Positions 23,124-30,730 of a stretch of DNA of 38,489 bases are shown piece by piece (the stretch's first letter is position 1; every line of letters begins with the position of its first letter). The position numbers were made by a program, and so were the translations under genes. Source of the DNA: an uncultured Eubacteriales bacterium (GTDB lineage Bacteria; Bacillota; Clostridia; Christensenellales; CAG-138). The notes below the pieces were generated by a model. That model saw only the letters and a list, made by a program, of their open reading frames with translations. It did no database searches and was not told where the DNA came from. Location of the stretch: the NCBI GenBank assembly GCA_902761365.1, contig CACWJZ010000017.1, positions 1-38,489 on the forward strand. The letters are read 5' to 3'.

Positions 23124-23981
23124 ATGGCCGAATGGCGCATAAATCTCAAGGAATCCCTGCAGGATGTTCTGGATGTGGCCCCGCCGGGGACCGTGATCCG
23201 GCTGCCCGCGGGGGTTTTTCGGCAGACGGCCGTGATCCGCACCCCCGGCATCACCCTGGCGGGGGCGGGCCGGGACAGGACGGCCATCGTCTTCGACCGG
23301 TGCGCCAAGGCCCTGGACCACGTGGGGCGCCCCCTGGGGACCTTCCGCTCCTTCACCCTGGCCGTGACCGCCGCGAACGTGACGCTGCGGGACCTGACCG
23401 TGGCCAACGACGCCGGGGACCCTGCACAAAACGGACAGCAGGTGGCCCTGTCGGTCTTGGGCGACAACTTTCTCATGGCGGACGGCGGCCTCGTCTCCAC
23501 CCAGGACACCCTGTTCCTGGGGCCCCTGCCCCCGGACCTGATAGTGCGCTACCGGGATCTGCTGCCCGAGGCGCTGCGGCGGCCGGAAGGGCTCTCGTCC
23601 CGGTTCCTGGGCTGCCGGATCGCCGGGTCCGTGGACTTCGTCTTCGGCGGCGGCAGCGCCCTCTTCGACGGGTGCGAGCTTCGTTCCGTTTGCGACGGCC
23701 GCCGCGTCGGCTATGTGGCCGCCCCCTCCCACGCCCTTTCTCAGACCGACGGCTTCACCTTCCGCCGGTGCCGGTTCACCGCGGAGCCGTCCGTCCCCCC
23801 TGAAAGCGTCTACCTGGCCCGGCCCTGGCGGGATCACGGCCTCTGCCGCTTCGAGGACTGCGCCTACGGCCCCCACATCCACCCCGCGGGCTTCGATAAA
23901 TGGGGCACGACCCATCGGAACGAGACCGCCCGCTTTTACGAAACGCCCGGGGTCCCCGGGCGTGTGGATTGGGTCAATTGA
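23124..23981 (+). CDS. CE8 pectin methylesterase, cytoplasmic
   Basis: Removes methyl esters from galacturonide residues, which exposes them to GH28 and GH4 enzymes. It has 285 residues and the right-handed beta-helix of family CE8. The three catalytic signatures are present: QDTLFLG with Asp128, GSVDFVFGGG with Asp171, and LARPWRDHG with Arg233. There is no signal peptide, so it would act on imported oligogalacturonides. The ATG at 23124-23126 follows AAAAGGAGCGTTCCCT; an earlier in-frame ATG at 23100 lacks a site. It diverges from the long transport operon and its 3' end overlaps the convergent TIM-barrel gene by 8 bp. Confidence 0.92.
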   Translation: MAEWRINLKESLQDVLDVAPPGTVIRLPAGVFRQTAVIRTPGITLAGAGRDRTAIVFDRCAKALDHVGRPLGTFRSFTLAVTAANVTLRDLTVANDAGDPAQNGQQVALSVLGDNFLMADGGLVSTQDTLFLGPLPPDLIVRYRDLLPEALRRPEGLSSRFLGCRIAGSVDFVFGGGSALFDGCELRSVCDGRRVGYVAAPSHALSQTDGFTFRRCRFTAEPSVPPESVYLARPWRDHGLCRFEDCAYGPHIHPAGFDKWGTTHRNETARFYETPGVPGRVDWVN

Positions 23982-24834
23982 CCTGCTGATATAGGCTTTC
24001 CATATGCTCCCGGGACCAGACGGCGTTGGTGTCGTCGGTGTTCTCCAGGGTGGCCTGGACGTAGGGCTTGCGGGCCTTGAGGAAGGCGAGGATGGCCGAA
24101 TAGTCCATCCGGCCGGTGCCGGCGGCCACGTTTTTGAGCTGGCCGCGTTCGGGGATGTAGTCCTTGAGATGCACCACGGCGATCCTATCGCAGAGCTTGT
24201 CCATGGCCTCGCCGATGACCCGCTCCCGATCGTCCACGTTCTCCGGGGAGAGCAGGTTCACCGGGTCGAAGATGATCCGAAGGTTCCGGCTGCCCATGGC
24301 GCGGATCACCTCCAGCGCCCGGTCCGAATTCCAGACGATGTGGCTCCACACGGGCTCGATGGCCAGCGTGACGCCCCGCTGCTCCGCCTCCGCCACCACG
24401 GGCTCCAGGCCCCGCAGAAAGGCGATCAGGGCCTCCCGGCTGTGGCAGGCGGGCTCGTAGCGGTAGTCCGCGTTGGGCGCGCCGGTCTCCGTGCCCACTG
24501 TGCCCGCGCCGGCCAGGGCCGCCAGGCGGATGTTGGCGTAGTACCTGGACTGGATCTGCTTCAGCTTCCTGGGGTCCGGGTGGGCCAGATTGAGATAGCA
24601 GCCCAGCACCGCCACGTCGAGGTCGTTCCGGGCGAACACCCGCTTCACGTGCATAGCCAATCCCTCCGTCATGGCCGCCTCGTCGAAGGTGAGCCCCGCC
24701 ATGACCTTGGAGAGGGCCAGATGCACGCAGCTAAAGCCCTCCGCCCGGGCCGTCTGCGCCCGCGCCTCCAGGGTCTGCATGGCCCTGTCCTTCGTTGTGT
24801 TCACGTCGTGGAGCCGTACGCCGATCTGCAGCAT
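23974..24834 (-). CDS. Sugar phosphate isomerase/epimerase-like TIM-barrel protein
   Basis: Member of the xylose-isomerase-like TIM-barrel group (IolE/IolH type), 286 residues. It has TLAIEPVWSHIVWNS with a metal-ligand Glu, IIFDPVNLL with Asp, and VVHLKDY with His, the usual positions of the metal-binding residues. The start at 24832-24834 (MLQIGVRLHDVN) follows GGGGGACAGGGACC and a good promoter. The substrate is unknown; the position beside the CE8 gene suggests a uronate or keto-sugar, but it has its own promoter and may be independent. Confidence 0.82.
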   Translation of the reverse strand: MLQIGVRLHDVNTTKDRAMQTLEARAQTARAEGFSCVHLALSKVMAGLTFDEAAMTEGLAMHVKRVFARNDLDVAVLGCYLNLAHPDPRKLKQIQSRYYANIRLAALAGAGTVGTETGAPNADYRYEPACHSREALIAFLRGLEPVVAEAEQRGVTLAIEPVWSHIVWNSDRALEVIRAMGSRNLRIIFDPVNLLSPENVDDRERVIGEAMDKLCDRIAVVHLKDYIPERGQLKNVAAGTGRMDYSAILAFLKARKPYVQATLENTDDTNAVWSREHMESLYQQVN

Positions 24835-24865
24835 GGTCCCTGTCCCCCTTTTTCCTGATACCCGC

Positions 24866-24894
24866 ATCATAGCATCCCCGCCGGAAAAAGGCAA
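24866..24894 (-). promoter_or_regulatory. Sigma-A type promoter of the TIM-barrel gene
   Basis: Minus strand TTGCCT (24889-24894), 17-bp spacer, TATGAT (24866-24871), about 30 bp upstream of the start codon. Confidence 0.65.
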
Positions 24895-24929
24895 TCGCCT
24901 GACCGTTGTTTTCTCCGGGAGGGCCGCTA

Positions 24930-26438
24930 TCAGTATCCAGCGTAGGGGTCGATGATGGTGCCGTCCACGGCGTTGATCATGGCCAGGGGGTTTAGCGTGT
25001 CATAGTTTGCGGCGGCGTTAAGGCCCAGCTGCGCCCACAGCTTCTGCTGCTGATCGTTGGGCCTATCTGCCTTCAGGAACACCCACACCGGCGCCAGGAG
25101 CCCGCCCTCGGCGTTGTTCTGCTCGCCCATGTACACGAGGCCCAGGATCACCCCGGCCACCTCCAGGGAGCCGTTCTCTTGGTGGCTGTAGGCCAGTTTC
25201 CGGTTGATCTGCTGCTGGGCGATCTCTTCTATCTCGGAGAAGGGCAAAAGCTGGGCGTGCTCCGCCACCACCTCCGTGACCTTCAGCGGACACCCCCAGG
25301 TGAGGCGCCGGACGCCCTCGTCGGTCACCGCCCCCATGATGTACTCCTGCTCCCAGCTCCGGCTCACGTCGGTGACGGGATCCCGGTTGCTCATGTGCAG
25401 CAGCCCCAGGCCCACCCCCGTGGCCGTGCCGTGATAGAGGGGCATAAGCCGCACCACGTACCCCCAGCGAAGCTTGGTGCCGTCGGAGCCGTAGGTGTCG
25501 CTGGCGTTGTTGCCCCAGAGGATGTCCACCACCGCGGTCTTCACGAAGGGATCCAGCACCGCCTGCACCTCTTCCGCCGCCTGCCGGGGCGTGAGCTTCG
25601 AGCCCCAGTGAGGCATGTCGTAGTCCGCCGGGTCGATAAGCTCCCGCATGCCGTAGTCGTAGGCGGCGCCCCAATCCCCTTTCCGCATCATGTGCATGGA
25701 CCAGTGCTCCGGGTAGGTTGACCGGGCGAAGAAGTAGACGCTGTCATAGTTTTCGGCATTGTCCTTATCCCAGGCCCCGGTCACCAGCACGGTCTGGTGC
25801 ATGTCGTCCTCCGGCTGCCCGTCCCAGAGGGGATTGGGCTGGGGCTCGTCGTCCTTGAAGGTGCGATACTGCTCCTGCAGCTCCTCCAGGCGCTTCTGCC
25901 ACCCGGGGATCAGCTCCTCCAGCTCCTCCCGGCCGAAGTCCTCCAGCAGCTCCTTATTGTTGTAGGGGTCGCTGAGGGTGTTCATCAGGTCGGCGATCTG
26001 CTTTTCGAGATCCGCCCGGGTCACCTGATAGACGCTCTTATAGACCGTGTCCGTGCCCAGCAGGGCCTGGGCGATCTTCAGATTCTCGCTGGGGCTACCG
26101 GTCCAGGGCTTGACCCGCAGCAGGGGGAAGGTGTCCTCGGTCCGGATGCGGATGGGCACGTCGGCAGTCACGTGGACGTTCTTCACATCGGTATAGAAGT
26201 CCCACTGGAGCCGCTCTGGCACCAGCGCCTTCACGGGCACGGCCGTCGCCGCGGGCTGCGCCTCCGCCTCCTGCGCCGCCTGCCCCGGAGCGGCGGACTC
26301 GTCCGGGGCAGCCTCCCCCCGGGCCATCTCGATCATCTTCGCGCTGTTCTTCTGCCGCACGGCGTCCACCTCCGGCGTGGGCTGGCAGCCATAAATGAGC
26401 AACGCCCCTGTCAAGATCACAACCAATAACCGTTTCAT
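24930..26438 (-). CDS. Secreted lipoprotein of unknown function, paralogue 1 (DUF6034-like)
   Basis: Surface lipoprotein of 502 residues. The signal peptide MKRLLVVILTGALLIYGC ends in a lipobox (IYGC, Cys18), followed by QPTPE and an Ala/Glu/Pro-rich linker to about residue 75. The C-terminal half contains RRLTWGCPLKVTEVV, AQLLPFSEIEEIAQQQ and the ending MINAVDGTIIDPYAGY. The same layout occurs in the lipoprotein encoded at 29326-30646 (LTWIDPLEV, LLPFERIMEI, VNAVDGSIL), so the two are paralogues. The ATG follows AAAGGAGGAACGAAAC. The promoter carries three 11-bp direct repeats shared with the ABC-2 permease gene at 32.5 kb. The family name is from memory of clostridial proteins starting CQPTP and is moderately sure. 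Confidence 0.75.
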   Translation of the reverse strand: MKRLLVVILTGALLIYGCQPTPEVDAVRQKNSAKMIEMARGEAAPDESAAPGQAAQEAEAQPAATAVPVKALVPERLQWDFYTDVKNVHVTADVPIRIRTEDTFPLLRVKPWTGSPSENLKIAQALLGTDTVYKSVYQVTRADLEKQIADLMNTLSDPYNNKELLEDFGREELEELIPGWQKRLEELQEQYRTFKDDEPQPNPLWDGQPEDDMHQTVLVTGAWDKDNAENYDSVYFFARSTYPEHWSMHMMRKGDWGAAYDYGMRELIDPADYDMPHWGSKLTPRQAAEEVQAVLDPFVKTAVVDILWGNNASDTYGSDGTKLRWGYVVRLMPLYHGTATGVGLGLLHMSNRDPVTDVSRSWEQEYIMGAVTDEGVRRLTWGCPLKVTEVVAEHAQLLPFSEIEEIAQQQINRKLAYSHQENGSLEVAGVILGLVYMGEQNNAEGGLLAPVWVFLKADRPNDQQQKLWAQLGLNAAANYDTLNPLAMINAVDGTIIDPYAGY

Positions 26439-26486
26439 GTTTCGTTCCTCCTTTTGGTATAGCCTCATCCTACACCTCAAATTCGG

Positions 26487-26519
26487 ACAAACTGTAACGG
26501 AGTTGTCATGGACTTGTAA
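26487..26519 (-). promoter_or_regulatory. Three 11-bp direct repeats, response-regulator-type operator (lipoprotein 1)
   Basis: Minus strand TTACAAGTCCA, TGACAACTCCG and TTACAGTTTGT in register at 11-bp steps. A fourth related pair, TTACAACTCCA-TAACATCTTTG, lies further upstream (about 26530-26551). The same three-step arrangement and the same spacing to a -10-like hexamer are found at 32553-32585. OmpR/PhoB-type regulators bind direct repeats spaced 11 bp. Confidence 0.6.
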
Positions 26520-26560
26520 AAGCAGGGGCAAAGATGTTATGGAGTTGTAAAACCACGCAA

Positions 26561-26586
26561 AAGCGGGCGTCCGAGAACGCCCGCTT
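26561..26586 (-). terminator. Intrinsic terminator after the CARDB-like gene
   Basis: Minus strand AAGCGGGCGT / ACGCCCGCTT with a six-base loop, followed by TTGCG. The stem contains the start of the T-run. It is 13 bp after the stop of the gene at 26599-28497. Confidence 0.7.
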
Positions 26587-26598
26587 GGGGGGAAAAGA

Positions 26599-28497
26599 TC
26601 ATTTCATCTTCAGCATCCGGCTGAAGCGGGCGATGACGATGACGGAGAGGACGATGAGGATGAAGGCGATGGAGACCAGCAGGCTCACCCACCACTGGGA
26701 CAGGGTCTGCTGCTCCTTCTGCTCCTTCTCCTTCTTGGCCTTCTCCTCGTCGGTGATCTCCACGGGAGCCTGGACGGTGGTATGGAGCTGCTGGTACTCG
26801 GTGTGCTCCTGGCCGGCCATGTCCTCGTAGGAGATGACGAGCTCCCCGTAGGCGGCGCCGTACTTCTCCTTCCCGGGCAGGGTGGTGACGAAGACGGAGA
26901 TGGCCTTGTCCGCGCTCTTCTGGGGCTCCAGGGTGCCGAGGAACGCCGAGGCGGCGATGAGTCCGTCCATCCTCAGGGTGCAGCGCACGTTGTAGACCGG
27001 GGCGTAGCCGGTATTGTAGACGCACACGGGCTGGGTGAAGGTGTCGCCGCTGGTCAGGGTCTCGGGCAGCTTCATCTCATCGAAGCCGATGGAGCTCTCC
27101 TGGACCACGTTGATCTCCATGGGCACGCTGTCCCCATAGCAGGCGCCGTACTTGTCCTCGTAGGACAGGCTCACGGTGAGGCCGTGGCGTCCGGCGAAGA
27201 CGGTCTTATCCGAGGCGAAGGCGAAGGCGGCGTCGGCGCTCTCCCCCGCGGCCAGCAGGGGCAGGAACAGGGGCGCCAGGCTGTCGCTGCGGTAGAGGCC
27301 CTGGCCGTCGGAGGCCGCCGCGATGCGCACGTTCTTCGCCTCCAGATCCCCCACGTTCTTCACCTGCAGGCGCAGGGTGAAGCCCTCGCCGCCGGCGATG
27401 GTGGGGCTGCTCACCTCGCTGCTCTCCAACACGATGACCGGCTTCTTCACTGCCGAGGGCCCGCCGCCGCCTCCGCCGCTGGAGGGCTTCTTGCCGTTGG
27501 TGATGGTCACCTGGAGGGTGAAGGTCTGCTCCGCGGGGTCGCCGTTCGTGTTCGTGTAGCTCACGAAGAAGGTCACGGGATAGGTGCCGTTGTACCGGTT
27601 TTTCGCCAGATCCAGGGACAGGCGGATCAGGAACACCTGCCGCGTGGCCTGCCGCCCGGTCCGGTCCGTGGCGATCTGGGCGGACTTTTTCAGGTCGAAC
27701 TGGTAGTTGCCGTAGACGAAGGGGCCCGAGGTGGAGATGTCCGGGGTCACCCGCACCACGTCGCCCAGGGTGTCGCCCAGCAGCGGCAGCACGAAGATGG
27801 CCTCCTCCTTGGTCACGGTAGGCCGGTAGCCGTCGGCGTAGCTCTCTTCCATGCCCGGATAGACGTAGGCCGTGTCGATGACCAGCTCGGTGGGGCTGGC
27901 GCCTCCGGGCGGGGGCGTGGGCGACGGCGAGGCGGTGGGGGACGTTCCGGGGGTGGCCTCCGGCGAGGACGGCGTCGCGGCGGGCGTGGGCGAAGGGGAC
28001 GGGGTGGCCGTGGGGCCGGGCACGTCCACAGTGGGCGAGGGGTCCGCTATGGCGATGATGGGCGCCGGGGTCGGCTCGGACCCGCTCCCCTGCCGGGCGG
28101 GGTCGAACGTCACCGTCCCGTGGCTCTCGGTCTGGATCTCGGGCAGCTGTTCCGGGGCGCCCCCCTGGGGCGGCGCCGTGGGGCTGTCGACGGTCAGCGC
28201 CGAGATCAGGTCCGGCTCGGCGGTCGGCTCCACCACCTCGATGCCCAGATCGGCCATGATGTAGCCGTCCTTGACCCTGTACCAGAGGACGCCGTCCACC
28301 GTTTCCTCGTCCAGCCATTTCTCCTGTTTCCCAGGGGCCAGGGTGCGCACGGGGTCCCTGTCCCCGATGGCGGCGAAGATGCCCACAGGCTCCCTGCCCG
28401 TGTTCTTCACGTACTTCTCCCCCGCCGCCAGGGTGATGAGGGGCAGCAGCGCCAGCAGCGTCGCCAGGGCCAGGCAGATCCATCGTTTCGTGTTCAT
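26599..28497 (-). CDS. Secreted, membrane-anchored CARDB/S-layer-like protein
   Basis: Protein of 632 residues that would be held outside the membrane. The signal peptide (1-25, ends LAA-GEK) is followed by a small SH3-like domain (about 26-90), a Pro/Thr/Ser-rich linker (about 95-205, many PSPTP repeats) and a beta-rich domain (205-350). A GGGGGG spacer comes next, then two CARDB/COG1361-like domains (about 355-470 and 475-585). A Lys/Glu-rich stretch and a C-terminal helix near 604-624 (LLVSIAFILIVLSVIVIA) with a basic tail end the protein. It overlaps the upstream ABC ATPase gene by ATGA. CARDB domains are adhesion or scaffold modules; here they may link the ABC module to the wall. No enzyme motif is seen. 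Confidence 0.82.
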   Translation of the reverse strand: MNTKRWICLALATLLALLPLITLAAGEKYVKNTGREPVGIFAAIGDRDPVRTLAPGKQEKWLDEETVDGVLWYRVKDGYIMADLGIEVVEPTAEPDLISALTVDSPTAPPQGGAPEQLPEIQTESHGTVTFDPARQGSGSEPTPAPIIAIADPSPTVDVPGPTATPSPSPTPAATPSSPEATPGTSPTASPSPTPPPGGASPTELVIDTAYVYPGMEESYADGYRPTVTKEEAIFVLPLLGDTLGDVVRVTPDISTSGPFVYGNYQFDLKKSAQIATDRTGRQATRQVFLIRLSLDLAKNRYNGTYPVTFFVSYTNTNGDPAEQTFTLQVTITNGKKPSSGGGGGGPSAVKKPVIVLESSEVSSPTIAGGEGFTLRLQVKNVGDLEAKNVRIAAASDGQGLYRSDSLAPLFLPLLAAGESADAAFAFASDKTVFAGRHGLTVSLSYEDKYGACYGDSVPMEINVVQESSIGFDEMKLPETLTSGDTFTQPVCVYNTGYAPVYNVRCTLRMDGLIAASAFLGTLEPQKSADKAISVFVTTLPGKEKYGAAYGELVISYEDMAGQEHTEYQQLHTTVQAPVEITDEEKAKKEKEQKEQQTLSQWWVSLLVSIAFILIVLSVIVIARFSRMLKMK

Positions 28498-29143
28498 ACT
28501 CTCTCCTCCCGTATCATGGTCATGACCCCCGCGTCCATTTCGCAGACGGTGTCGCAGAGGGCGTCAATATCGGCGATGTTGTGGCTGGCCAGCAAAATGG
28601 TCCGGCCGTCCGTGGCCAGGGACTGGAACAGGGCGCGCATCTCCGCCACCCCGTGCTTGTCCAGGCCGTTCATGGGCTCGTCCAGGATGAGGAGCGACGG
28701 GTCCTCCATGATGGCCTGAGCGATGCCCAGGCGCTGGCGCATGCCCAGGCTGTACTTGCCCACGGGCTTGGTGGACAGGGGGTCCAGCCCCACCCGGCGG
28801 ATCACCGACGCCACCTCCTTGAGGCCGATCCTTCTCTTCAGCGACGCCAGGATCTCCAGGTTCCTGAGCCCCGACAGCTGGGGCAAAAATCCCGGCGTCT
28901 CTATGATGAGGCCCAGGTCCTGGGGAAAGTCCACGTCCTTGCCGATCTGCTTCCCCTGGACGAAGACCTTGCCGCTGGTGGGCTGCAGAAAGCCGCAGAT
29001 GCACTTGAACATGACGGTCTTGCCGCGTTGTTGCCCACCACCCCGTGGATCTTCCCGGCCTCGAAGGTCCGCGTCACGTGCTTCAACACCTGGTCCTGGC
29101 CGAAGGTCTTGCACAGGTCTATGAGTTCTATGGCGTTGGTCAT
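28494..29143 (-). pseudogene. ABC-2 type transporter ATPase with a frameshift in Walker A
   Basis: The N-terminal frame starts at the ATG 29141-29143 after AAAAAGGAGGGTACCC and reads MTNAIELIDLCKTFGQDQVL...IHGVVGNN. The C-terminal frame resumes at GKTVMFKCICGFLQPTSGKV and runs to the stop, with signature YSLGMRQRLGIAQAI, Walker B LLILDEPMNGLD and H-loop ILLASHNI. At 29022-29030 the DNA reads GGCAACAACGCGGCAAGACC on the minus strand. The expected GNNGxGKT needs about four more bases (one also restores the frame), so the P-loop is broken. Corrected, it is about 217 residues and should drive the ABC-2 permease at 30.7 kb. This could be a real mutation or a sequencing/assembly error; everything else is intact. 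Confidence 0.85.
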
Positions 29144-29172
29144 GGGTACCCTCCTTTTTAGGGCTTTTCTTT

Positions 29173-29208
29173 GCGACTTTTTCTCTTTGGACAAAGAGAA
29201 AAAGTCGC
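29173..29208. repeat. Hairpin repeat family, copy 2
   Basis: Perfect 17-bp inverted repeat GCGACTTTTTCTCTTTG with a two-base loop, upstream of the ATPase ribosome binding site. It differs from copy 1 mainly by GAC in place of CGC near the base of the stem. Confidence 0.75.
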
Positions 29209-29263
29209 GCAAAAAGAGAAACTTGAGAAGGATTATTTGTTTCCACAACAAAGCATTACTTCT

Positions 29264-29329
29264 TCTTAAAGTTCTTTTGGGCGACTTTTCTTACAAGAAA
29301 AGTCGCGAAGCTTTCAATCCTTCCTTTAA
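29264..29329. repeat. Hairpin repeat family, copy 3 (66-bp unit)
   Basis: Almost identical to 30665-30730 over 66 bp. It contains the perfect palindrome GCGACTTTTCTT-AC-AAGAAAAGTCGC (29282-29307). On the minus strand it begins at the stop codon of the lipoprotein gene and starts with AAGGAAGGATTGAAAG. Confidence 0.8.
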
Positions 29330-30646
29330 TATCCCAATAAATCGTTCAAAATGCTGCCGTCCACGGCGTTGACGGACAGGATGGAGTCCTTCCATTTGAC
29401 GGGGCCCTTGCCTGCGATCAGGGTGTCGTAGCCCACGAAGTCCCAGGCAGGCAGCAGGTAGTATTGATCCGAATCCTGTATCTTCACGCAGCGATAGGAG
29501 AAGAACACGTCCGTCACCTTCACCGTCCGCTCGCCGCCGCTCAAATACACGTTCATGAACACCTGCCTCTCGAAGATCTCCATGATCCTCTCGAAGGGCA
29601 GCAAAGTCACGTTCTCGTTCTCCGTCCCCAGGACCTCCAGAGGGTCGATCCAGGTGAGGGAGGCTAGCTGCCCATTATGCACATCCGCGAAGATCCGCTC
29701 CTTCGCCACGGGATGAGAGAAGCTGAGCCCCGCCTGCTGGGCCGCGGTGTCGGAGCCGTAGTAGGTGTTCCATTCGTAGACGGGGATGCCCTCGTACATA
29801 GGCCGCAGGGTGACGGAAAAGGAGCCGTCGTCCACCCCCGTTTCGCTGTTGAATCGGTCCCGGAGCCCCTGATCCGCCGGCTCGACGGCCACGATCTCAT
29901 AGTGGCTGTCCCCCATGACGGCCAGGGCGTCCTCGATCAGGGTCCGGGCAGCATCGGCGCTGATGGCGGCTTTGTTCCCCGTGGGGTTGGCGTCCGTGGC
30001 GTCGTATTGGATGGAGCAGGTGTCCTTTGTTTCGGTTTCGATCCAGATGTGTTGACCGCTCTCGGTGTATACGCTTACCAGCGCGTCGGACCAGGTCCCG
30101 GCCCAGGGCAGCTGCTGGCCCGGCTGGAACTCGTTGTAATAGGTCAGCACCCGCCGGAGCGCGTCGTTGTACTCCGCCTGCAGGCTTTCATAGTCCGCCT
30201 CCGGGCCGTAGGGCCGCTTCTCCAACGCATCGAGGGCGGCCCGTCAGCGTCTCGGCGATCCGCCGCTTGTCCTCGGCGCTTGGATGGAGCCGCCCCGCCC
30301 GCAGCACCGGCACCCGGCTCACCTGGGGCATATGGACCGCCGCGTCCATCTCCACGTGGAGCGTGCCGCCGTACACAGGCCCGCTGACGGTCCGCTGCAC
30401 CGTCTCCGGCACACCCAGGGCGTCTTGCACCGTTTGGGCCGCTTCCCCGCTGGCCTGAGGCTCGCTGTGGATCACCGTCTCCAAGGTGTCGTCCCCCTTG
30501 TTCACCACCACCTCCTCCGTGGGCGTGGGCTGACAGGCGGTGAGGAGGAGGATGCAAAGGAGAACGACGGGGATTTTGCCGCTTTTTCTTTTCAGTGAAA
30601 AGAAAAAGCGGCGGAAAAAGAAAAGCTTAAGAAAATGGTTTTTCAT
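29326..30646 (-). pseudogene. Secreted lipoprotein of unknown function, paralogue 2, frameshifted
   Basis: Two overlapping frames make one protein of about 439 residues once one base is removed. The 5' frame begins MKNHFLKLFFFRRFFF, reaches a lipobox LLTAC (Cys38) followed by QPTPTEE, and is in register up to AEDKRRIAETLTG. The 3' frame continues ALDALEKRPYGPEADYESL to the stop. The shift lies in the GC-rich stretch 30235-30243. It is a paralogue of the lipoprotein at 24930-26438 (shared LTW-P-EV, LLPF and NAVDGSI elements). The ATG at 30644-30646 follows AAGGAGATAACCGCGC. Residues about 11-24 are encoded by a copy of the hairpin repeat. It lies between the ABC-2 permease and ATPase genes. 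The frameshift may be a sequencing error. Confidence 0.78.
30578..30612. repeat. Hairpin repeat family, copy 5, inside a coding region
   Basis: Perfect 17-bp inverted repeat GCCGCTTTTTCTTTTCA with a one-base centre. It carries the same flank (GGAAAAAGA) as copy 1. It lies within the first 25 codons of the lipoprotein gene and encodes the odd FFFSLKRKSGK segment before the real signal-peptide core. Confidence 0.75.
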
Positions 30647-30664
30647 GCGCGGTTATCTCCTTAC

Positions 30665-30730
30665 TCTTCTTAAAGTTCTTTTGGGCGACTTTTCTTACAA
30701 GAAAAGTCGCGAATCTTTCAATCCTTCCTT
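30665..30730. repeat. Hairpin repeat family, copy 4 (66-bp unit)
   Basis: Near-identical to 29264-29329; palindrome at 30685-30710. On the minus strand it follows the ABC-2 permease stop codon at once and ends about 15 bp before the lipoprotein start. Confidence 0.8.

Noticed and set aside
23426..23434. ACAAAACGG inside the CE8 coding region as a regulator site
   Set aside because: A single copy, about 300 bp inside the gene and in no palindromic setting; most likely chance.
29144..29251. N-terminal extension of the ABC-2 ATPase frame
   Set aside because: It is encoded by hairpin repeat copy 2 and flanks; the ATG at 29143 has a strong ribosome binding site.
29173..30730. Hairpin repeats as intrinsic terminators
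   Set aside because: No T-run follows the stems on the minus strand in the direction of transcription, and genes of the same operon lie on both sides.
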